Positions 6,595 through 11,540 of a DNA stretch of 11,540 bases are shown piece by piece; the first letter of the stretch is position 1; the number at the start of each line of letters is the position of its first letter. Origin of the DNA: JAGXOF01 sp046545575 (lineage in GTDB: Bacteria > Chloroflexota > Dehalococcoidia > SZUA-161 > SpSt-899). Made by a program: the position numbers and the translations under genes. The stretch is from positions 1 through 11,540 of the forward strand of contig JBKGZM010000062.1 in the NCBI GenBank assembly GCA_046545575.1, in the 5' to 3' direction. The notes beneath the pieces are model-generated. The model searched no databases, was not told where the DNA came from, and saw only the letters and a list, made by a program, of their open reading frames with translations.

Positions 6595-6720
6595 CGTGCT
6601 CCCTCTTAGGATAAGAGGGGGCAAAGGGGAGTTACGAAAAGTTGAGGAATATTTCATAACCCCCTTCATCCCCCTGATCCCTCGGCTTCACTCAGGACAG
6701 GTCTCAAGGGGGAAATGTTT
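6595..6720. repeat. GC-rich palindromic spacer with nested inverted repeats
   Basis: CCCTCTTA (6601-6608), loop GGA, TAAGAGGG (6612-6619) is a perfect 8-bp hairpin just after the MBL lipoprotein gene. Overlapping it, 6616-6634 (AGGGGGCAAAGGGGAGTTA) pairs with 6657-6675 (TAACCCCCTTCATCCCCCT) at 14 of 19 positions. The block has strong purine/pyrimidine strand asymmetry and looks like a dispersed intergenic repeat. It may also end transcription, although no clean U tract follows the first stem. Confidence 0.55.
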
Positions 6721-6802
6721 GGGGAAAAATCAGACTCCTGCGTTCAACGAGACAGAATTTTTGTGGAACTAAATTGTTACTGTACTGGATATGGAGGTCA
6801 CA

Positions 6803-8296
6803 GTGAGCACGATAGCGGAGACCGGGGTTTTGATTATCGGCGGAGGCATCCTTGGCACAGCCGTAGCCAGGGAACTCTCCAGGTACAAAGTCGATTCGAT
6901 ACTGGTAGAAAAGAAGCCCGACATTGGATGGGACAGCACTAAAGCCAATCTAACCATCGTGTGCCAGGGGGCTGATTGCCTGGAGTTCAGGAAGGAGTAC
7001 CAGAGGAGTAAGTACGTCTGGGAGAGCATTCCCATGATGGAGCCTCTGTGCCGCGAACTCGACGTCCCTTTTAAAAGAATCGGTGAGCTGGGGATAATGA
7101 AGAACAATGCTGACCTGGCAAAATTCCAGAAAAAGAAGAGCAGAGCTGAACAGTGGGTTCCTAACATAGCGAACCACCAGTTTATCGACCGGGACACGCT
7201 TCGCCAGTGGGAGCCCAACGTGACGAAGGAAGCCATCGGAGCCCTTTATGACCCCACAATTGCCATTACGGACCCCGTAAGGCTCGCCATGGCTTTAGCT
7301 GAGAACGCGAGCCAGAACGGGACCAGGCTGATGATGGAAACGGAGGTCCTGGATATCACCCCCAAAGTCGAGGCATTTGAAGTGCAAACGAATCAGGGTG
7401 TCATAAAGGCCAGATTCATCGTTAACGCTGCAGGGGAATACGTGGACAGGGTTGCCCGCATGGTGAACGCCGATGATTTCATCGTTTTCCCGTTCAGGGG
7501 TTACGTTGGAATCCTTGACAAGAAACTGGGAGGGCTCGTAAATCACATGGTGTACGCGCAACCGCCTGAGCCCGGCCAGATAAACGCACTTGTACAAACA
7601 GTGCACGGTAACGTGTTCTTTGGTACGCCAATGAAAATAGCCAAAAGGGCTGACCACTCAGTGGAGAGAGATTTGGCAGAGACAGCGTTTCAGAACGCTC
7701 ATGATATAGTGCCTGAGATATCGCAAAGGGATATAATCAATTCTTTCGCGGGCTTTGTGATGTTCAGGAATGTGGAGGTGGGATGGCACGAGTGTGTTGT
7801 GCGCGCATCGGACACGGTTCCCGGGTTTATCAACCTGTCAATCGGATACCCTGGCGTAAGCGCATCCCCTGCTGCTGCCAAGGAAGTAATCAGATTGCTA
7901 TCTCAAGAAGGACTCGCTCTAGTGGAGAAAGAGGACTTTAATCCCTATCGAAAGGCGATTGTTGACTTTAGTGAACTCCCTGACGAAGAGAAGCAGAGGC
8001 TGGTCAAGGAGAATCCTCAATATGGGCACGTAGTTTGCCGCTGCGAGACGGTAACGGAAGGGGAGATAGTTGAGGCGATTAAAAGGGGAGCAAGTACCTT
8101 GGACGGGGTGAAGTTCAGGACGAGGCCAGGGATGGGCCGCTGTCAGGGCGGGTTCTGTACACCGAGAGTGAGCAAGATCCTGTCAAGGGAACTCGGTGTC
8201 CCCGAGGAGCAGGTGACCAAGAAAGGCGACAACTCCCGCAACCTGCTTTTCAGGAGTAAGGAATTGATAAAGGAGAGAGATGGCTTCAAAGGATAA
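6803..8296 (+). CDS. GlpA-like FAD-dependent dehydrogenase with C-terminal BFD [2Fe-2S] domain
   Basis: 497 residues from GTG 6803. TGGAGG lies five to six bases upstream and overlaps the ATG at 6791, which itself has no ribosome site, so the GTG start is preferred. The FAD Rossmann motif GGGILG (13-18) opens a DAO-type domain (about 8-370). A BFD-like domain follows with VVCRCETVTEGEI and GMGRCQGGFCTP, giving C412-x-C414 and C447-x4-C452 for a [2Fe-2S] cluster. This is the layout of anaerobic glycerol-3-phosphate dehydrogenase subunit A, and it is also found in related 2-hydroxyacid (for example 2-hydroxyglutarate) oxidases. It is slightly shorter than E. coli GlpA (about 540). No glpC-like anchor is nearby, so electrons probably pass to the next two proteins. 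Its end overlaps the following gene by 17 bases. Confidence 0.88.
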   Translation: MSTIAETGVLIIGGGILGTAVARELSRYKVDSILVEKKPDIGWDSTKANLTIVCQGADCLEFRKEYQRSKYVWESIPMMEPLCRELDVPFKRIGELGIMKNNADLAKFQKKKSRAEQWVPNIANHQFIDRDTLRQWEPNVTKEAIGALYDPTIAITDPVRLAMALAENASQNGTRLMMETEVLDITPKVEAFEVQTNQGVIKARFIVNAAGEYVDRVARMVNADDFIVFPFRGYVGILDKKLGGLVNHMVYAQPPEPGQINALVQTVHGNVFFGTPMKIAKRADHSVERDLAETAFQNAHDIVPEISQRDIINSFAGFVMFRNVEVGWHECVVRASDTVPGFINLSIGYPGVSASPAAAKEVIRLLSQEGLALVEKEDFNPYRKAIVDFSELPDEEKQRLVKENPQYGHVVCRCETVTEGEIVEAIKRGASTLDGVKFRTRPGMGRCQGGFCTPRVSKILSRELGVPEEQVTKKGDNSRNLLFRSKELIKERDGFKG

Positions 8297-9536
8297 GGAT
8301 ATTGACGTAGCGGTGATAGGATCAGGGCCGGCAGGGCTGGCAGCTGCCATCAAGGCCCGAGAGGCAGGGGCGGAGCGGGTCGTCGTCATGGAACGCGCGG
8401 AGGAACTGGGCGGGCTCCTGCACCAGTGTATTCACAACGGATTCGGTTTGCTCTATTTCAACGAGGACTTGACGGGGCCGGAGTATGCAAAACGTTTTAC
8501 CGAGAAGGCCCTCGATTCCGGGGTAGAGGCCCAGACAGAGACCATGGTGACGGGACTCTCCGCTGACAGGGAGATAAGGGCAACGAGTACCAGGCAAGGG
8601 CACATGATCCTTAATCCCAAGTCAATCGTCCTGGCAATGGGATGCCGGGAGCGGCCCAGAGGGTCAATTGGCATTCCGGGAACGAGACCTGCCGGTATCT
8701 TCACCGCGGGCACCGCACAGAGGTTTATCAATGTAGAAGGATTCATCCCGGGCGAGCGTGTCGTGATCCTGGGGTCAGGTGACATAGGAATGATCATGGC
8801 CCGCCGTTTGACCCTCGAAGGTGCCAGAGTGGAGGCGGTAGTCGAGGTACTTCCCTATGTGGGAGGACTCATCAGGAACGAGGTTCAGTGCGTCCATGAT
8901 TTCGACATTCCTCTGTTTCTGGAACATACGGTCACCAAGGTTCGTGGGGAGGAACGTGTGGATGGGGTAACCATATCCAGGATAGACAAAACGTGGGTAC
9001 CCATTCCCGGTACGGAAACAAATATAGACTGTGACACGCTGCTCCTGTCTGTAGGACTGATACCCGAGAACGAGCTCTCGCAGATGGCGGGAGTGAGGCT
9101 TGATCCAATCACTGGGGGACCTTTTGTCGATGAGTACAGGCAGACGAATGTCCCCGGCATATTCGCCGGCGGAAACGTAGTGCAGGTTCACGACCTTGTA
9201 GACAATGTCTCCTGGGAAGCCGAACTGGCAGGGGAAGCTGCAGCAAGGTTCGCCAGAGCTGAAAGGATGGTGGAAGGGCAGATATCCTTCAAGCCGGGAC
9301 GTAACATACGATACGTAGCGCCTCAAAAGATAAGTGGGGAAAATGATGTAACGCTTTATATGAGAGTCAGGGAACCCGGGGAAAACGTCCGCATCAAAGT
9401 CGGTGATGTTGCCAGCAAGAAGTTCATGGGCGTCAAACCCAGTGAAATGATAAAACTCGATATCTCATCGGATAAGTTAGAAAAGATAAAAGGAGGCACC
9501 AGTGAAATCAGCGTCGATTGCCAGGGAAAGGAGTAA
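8280..9536 (+). CDS. GlpB/HcnB-like FAD/NAD(P)-dependent oxidoreductase
   Basis: 418 residues, ATG 8280 with a GGAGAGAG ribosome site inside the end of the previous gene, so translation is probably coupled. Two dinucleotide folds are visible: FAD GSGPAG (14-19) and a second GSGDIG (165-170) for NAD(P). The LGGLLHQCIHNGFGL segment (Cys50) is characteristic of the oxidoreductases that pair with GlpA-like proteins. IVLAMGCRERPRG and TNVPGIFAGGNVVQVHDLVD supply further FAD contacts. A C-terminal extension (about 335-418) carries beta-strand-like sequence. In other anaerobes this protein, the GlpA-like subunit and DUF1667 are encoded together. Here it probably transfers electrons between the GlpA-like flavin and NAD(P), or a ferredoxin-like partner; direction is not known. 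Confidence 0.9.
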   Translation: MASKDKDIDVAVIGSGPAGLAAAIKAREAGAERVVVMERAEELGGLLHQCIHNGFGLLYFNEDLTGPEYAKRFTEKALDSGVEAQTETMVTGLSADREIRATSTRQGHMILNPKSIVLAMGCRERPRGSIGIPGTRPAGIFTAGTAQRFINVEGFIPGERVVILGSGDIGMIMARRLTLEGARVEAVVEVLPYVGGLIRNEVQCVHDFDIPLFLEHTVTKVRGEERVDGVTISRIDKTWVPIPGTETNIDCDTLLLSVGLIPENELSQMAGVRLDPITGGPFVDEYRQTNVPGIFAGGNVVQVHDLVDNVSWEAELAGEAAARFARAERMVEGQISFKPGRNIRYVAPQKISGENDVTLYMRVREPGENVRIKVGDVASKKFMGVKPSEMIKLDISSDKLEKIKGGTSEISVDCQGKE

Positions 9537-9541
9537 CTAGG

Positions 9542-9910
9542 ATGGCAAAAGAGGTTACCGTTACCTGTGTTGGCTGCCCGTTAGCATGTACGGTGAACTT
9601 GAAGATAGATGAGAAAGATGAGGTCATTGAGGTTTCGGGCAACGGGTGTAAACAGGGTAAAGAGTACGCTATAGAGGAGTATAAGAATCCTGTGCGGGTA
9701 CTGACCGCAACCGTGCTCACACAAGGGAGCGAGCAGCCGCTCCTGCCTGTCAGGACGGATACGCCGATACCCAGGGCAAAGCTTCAAGAGGGGCTGTCTC
9801 AACTGGCCGGAGTGAGAGCGAAGCCCCCTGTGAAGTCGCATGATGTCATCATATCAAATTTCTTGGATACAAGGGCCAACTTGGTAGCTACCGCTGATTT
9901 GCTTTCCTAG
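9542..9910 (+). CDS. DUF1667 protein with four-Cys Fe-S motif
   Basis: 122 residues from ATG 9542, preceded by AAGGAG. The longer frame from 9518 overlaps the previous gene and lacks a ribosome site. The cysteines are C9-x2-C12-x3-C16-x19-C36 (TCVGCPLACTVNLKI, then SGNGCKQGKEYA), followed by a conserved-looking NPVRVLTATV strand and a LPVRTDTPIP segment. This is the DUF1667 domain, regularly encoded after the GlpA- and GlpB-like subunits in anaerobes such as Thermotoga. The Cys pattern is like the first [4Fe-4S] motif of molybdopterin oxidoreductases, so a [4Fe-4S] cluster is likely, but this is inferred. It begins five bases after the previous stop. It is presumably the small electron-transfer subunit of the complex. 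Confidence 0.88.
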   Translation: MAKEVTVTCVGCPLACTVNLKIDEKDEVIEVSGNGCKQGKEYAIEEYKNPVRVLTATVLTQGSEQPLLPVRTDTPIPRAKLQEGLSQLAGVRAKPPVKSHDVIISNFLDTRANLVATADLLS

Positions 9911-9931
9911 CAATCGTCAAGGAGGAATAGC

Positions 9932-10378
9932 ATGAAGGAGTTGACAGCTGAAATGGCCATGACGGTACTTGCCGCATCTGAAAGATGGTCAAGGGACATC
10001 GCAGGGCTGCCATCCAGCATAGCTGTGGTCGATAAATCAGGCACGGTAATTGCCGCTCACCGAATGGACGGGGCCGGGCCACTGACTATCGATATAGCCA
10101 TCGAAAAGGCATGGTCGGTGATAGCTTTCAGGCAACCGACCTTAATGTTATCGAGATTCCTTGATCCTCGAAACGTGGGCTCGGCACTGGGGGATCACGG
10201 TATGGGCTTGGTGACAAAGGGCAAGGGGCGACTTACATTGATTGCTGGAAGCGTCCCCATTACAGACGACGAAGGAGAGATTATCGGGGCCATTGGTTCC
10301 AGCGGGATTCCATCCGGGGTAGGCGATATCAGCGATACCAGCGTCTGCCAGGCAGGATGGGCTGCGTTATATGATTGA
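9932..10378 (+). CDS. GlcG/HbpS-family protein, copy 1
   Basis: 148 residues, ATG 9932 with AAGGAGG nine bases or so upstream. The family pattern is clear: an N-terminal helix (MAMTVLAASERWSRD), SIAVVDKSGTVIAAHRMDGA, then a DIAIEKAWSVIAFRQPT helix, a glycine-rich middle, LTLIAGSVPITDDEGEIIGA and a terminal IGSSGIPSGVGD turn. GlcG/HbpS proteins are small alpha/beta oligomers. Some bind heme or cobalamin-like ligands, and glcG lies in the glycolate oxidase operon of E. coli without a settled role. No signal peptide, so it is cytoplasmic. It lies 21 bases after DUF1667, in the same operon, and 29 bases before a second, clearly different copy. Confidence 0.85.
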   Translation: MKELTAEMAMTVLAASERWSRDIAGLPSSIAVVDKSGTVIAAHRMDGAGPLTIDIAIEKAWSVIAFRQPTLMLSRFLDPRNVGSALGDHGMGLVTKGKGRLTLIAGSVPITDDEGEIIGAIGSSGIPSGVGDISDTSVCQAGWAALYD

Positions 10379-10407
10379 GTCTGCACGAGCAGAGTGGAGG
10401 AGTTACC

Positions 10408-10821
10408 ATGCGAATGACACTAAACCTGGCAAATAAGATAATCAGCAAGGCCGTAGACCATGCCAAACGGACAGGCAACACTTGCAGTATTGTTATTGTA
10501 GACGAGAACGCCTGGCTTGTTGCCATCTACAGAATGGATGGCACCCCGGGTCCGACTGCGGACCTCGCACGGGACAAGGCATGGACAGCAGCGAGCTTTA
10601 GAATGCCCAGTGCAGACATAACCAGGTTTGGCGATCCTTCAAGCCCTGGCTTCGGATTTAATACCCAGAACTGGAACGACCGCCTAACTACCATTGCAGG
10701 CGGCTTGCCGATCAAGCACGGCGAAGACATAATCGGGGCGATTGGGGTTGCGGGAGGAACTCCTGAACAAGATGTAGCTGTGTGTGAGGCTGTAATGAGC
10801 GCTGTGGTAGAAGGCAAGTGA
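10408..10821 (+). CDS. GlcG/HbpS-family protein, copy 2
   Basis: 137 residues. ATG 10408 is chosen because GGAGGAG lies just upstream; the longer frame from TTG 10375 overlaps the end of copy 1 without a ribosome site. Family landmarks are CSIVIVDENAWLVAIYRMDG, ADLARDKAWTAASFRMP, LTTIAGGLPIKHGEDIIGAI and the terminal GVAGGTPEQDVAVCEAVMSA. Copies 1 and 2 align over their whole length but share mainly the family core (VVD/IVD, RMDG, KAW, GLPI, IGAIG). They are old paralogues rather than a recent duplication. Copy 2 keeps the GGTPEQD C-terminal turn usual in the family, whereas copy 1 has GIPSGVGD. They may form a mixed oligomer. Its stop codon overlaps a small palindrome (GTGAAT 10818-10823, ATTCAC 10829-10834). 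Confidence 0.87.
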   Translation: MRMTLNLANKIISKAVDHAKRTGNTCSIVIVDENAWLVAIYRMDGTPGPTADLARDKAWTAASFRMPSADITRFGDPSSPGFGFNTQNWNDRLTTIAGGLPIKHGEDIIGAIGVAGGTPEQDVAVCEAVMSAVVEGK

Positions 10822-10854
10822 ATCATATATTCACTCTGAAGGCTTCTCTCTGGA

Positions 10855-11484
10855 ATGATTAGCATGGAGACATTGGAGAGCATACTAACTCGCTTATCAG
10901 GCTCTGAGGAACTTGTGCCGCAAATTGTCAGTGTGCTCTCACGTGCAGCGAGAACAGGGACGATATCGTATGAGGAAGTGGAGAACATAGACGAAAACGC
11001 TGAGGACATCCTGCTGTTGGCCAACCAGTGGAGATTGCTGGTTCCCTGGAGGACATGGAGAAGTGGGGAATGGGATGATAGCGTGCTCATGCCCGCCCCG
11101 GGAGAGATGTATGCGATGCCAAATATCGTGAGAGAACTGGTGGAAAACGCAGAGCAAACAGGAAATTGCGATCTCGACAGCGCCCTTGAACGGCTTTTTC
11201 AGAGAGCGAAGGAGCCAGGCTGGGAGCGAATACCGGAGCTAGTTCACAGGCTGACTCAAGAGTCAAGAGATTTTACAGTCAGCGTGGCTCAAATAAAGAG
11301 AATATGCAGCGAACTGGGATTAGGGGATAGGGTGGACTCTCTGATATCCGAACTCAAAGGCAGCGGTGTAATGAGCCCTAAACTCGGAGCGTTGGCCAAG
11401 GTGGCGGAAGCAGGCTCACCTGTTTACGAACTCAACCGCCTTGTATTCGAGATGGCAAAGATAAAGGAGGACAACCTCAGTTAG
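10855..11484 (+). CDS. Unrecognised 209-aa helical protein, last gene of the cluster
   Basis: Starts at ATG 10855 or ATG 10864 (Met4). Neither has a good Shine-Dalgarno (TCTGGA lies just before the first), so the start is uncertain. The protein is mostly helical, soluble, acidic and without cysteine pairs. Residues about 20-60 (VSVLSRAARTGTISYEEVEN, then a hydrophobic LLLANQWRLLVPWRTW) and about 145-175 (VSVAQIKRICSELGLGD, then LISELKGSGVMSPK) each look like a helix-turn-helix followed by a hydrophobic strand. This hints at two winged-helix-like units, but I do not recognise a family. It follows GlcG copy 2 by 33 bases on the same strand and may be a regulator or assembly factor for the flavin/iron-sulfur genes. 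That is inference from position only. Confidence 0.6.
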   Translation: MISMETLESILTRLSGSEELVPQIVSVLSRAARTGTISYEEVENIDENAEDILLLANQWRLLVPWRTWRSGEWDDSVLMPAPGEMYAMPNIVRELVENAEQTGNCDLDSALERLFQRAKEPGWERIPELVHRLTQESRDFTVSVAQIKRICSELGLGDRVDSLISELKGSGVMSPKLGALAKVAEAGSPVYELNRLVFEMAKIKEDNLS

Positions 11485-11540
11485 CCTAAAGTTCCCCCAA
11501 GATTTTGAGCGTAAATCGTATGTAAACCATCTGTGGCAGG

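Noticed and set aside
8775..9326. 183-aa minus-strand open frame
   Set aside because: It lies wholly antisense to the well-supported GlpB-like gene and has no domain signature.
6803..9910. Complete glycerol catabolic operon (glpABC with kinase and facilitator)
   Set aside because: Only GlpA- and GlpB-like proteins are present; no GlpC-type anchor, GlpK or GlpF is encoded in the window, so gene symbols were not assigned.
10527..11090. 187-aa minus-strand open frame
   Set aside because: Antisense to GlcG copy 2 and the 209-aa gene; Ser-rich shadow sequence.

Overview
The window looks like a chromosomal piece of an uncultured anaerobic bacterium, most likely of the Chloroflexota/Dehalococcoidia type. 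This is inferred from gene content: a DUF5679 mini-protein, small zinc-ribbon proteins, a stand-alone molybdopterin oxidoreductase, a GlpA/GlpB-like/DUF1667 trio and a lipoprotein metallo-beta-lactamase (MBL) fold protein. Base composition is roughly balanced. No rRNA, tRNA, CRISPR array, insertion sequence or phage gene was seen.

Layout. Left part (1-2258, all genes on the minus strand): the start of a DUF5679 protein, a short NfeD-type membrane protein, a small channel-like membrane protein with an abnormal selectivity filter, a decayed reading frame, a striking 18-bp perfect hairpin, a 57-aa orphan protein with its own TTGACA promoter, and a 77-aa zinc-ribbon protein. Positions 2259-2688 are a divergent intergenic region holding the broken N-terminus of a UPF0282-like MBL hydrolase and, inside that debris, a strong sigma70-type promoter facing right.

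Right part (2689-11484, all plus strand). The first cluster is a 686-aa cytoplasmic molybdopterin oxidoreductase followed by an NDUFA9-like atypical short-chain dehydrogenase (SDR), then an MBL-fold lipoprotein. A GC-rich palindromic spacer (about 6595-6720) separates it from a second, tightly packed cluster. That cluster holds a GlpA-like FAD oxidoreductase with a C-terminal BFD-type [2Fe-2S] domain, a GlpB/HcnB-like FAD/NAD oxidoreductase (17-bp overlap), a DUF1667 protein with a four-Cys Fe-S motif, two different GlcG/HbpS-family proteins in tandem, and an unrecognised 209-aa helical protein.

How they may work together. The second cluster resembles the GlpA-GlpB-DUF1667 flavin/iron-sulfur dehydrogenases known next to glycerol genes in other anaerobes. 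Here there is no glycerol kinase, no glycerol facilitator and no membrane anchor subunit, and the partners are two GlcG-family proteins. A soluble 2-hydroxyacid or polyol-phosphate oxidising complex with GlcG-type accessory subunits is the most interesting hypothesis. The substrate cannot be read from the sequence. Several start codons were moved downstream of the longest reading frame because the upstream candidate lies in the Shine-Dalgarno sequence or lacks one.
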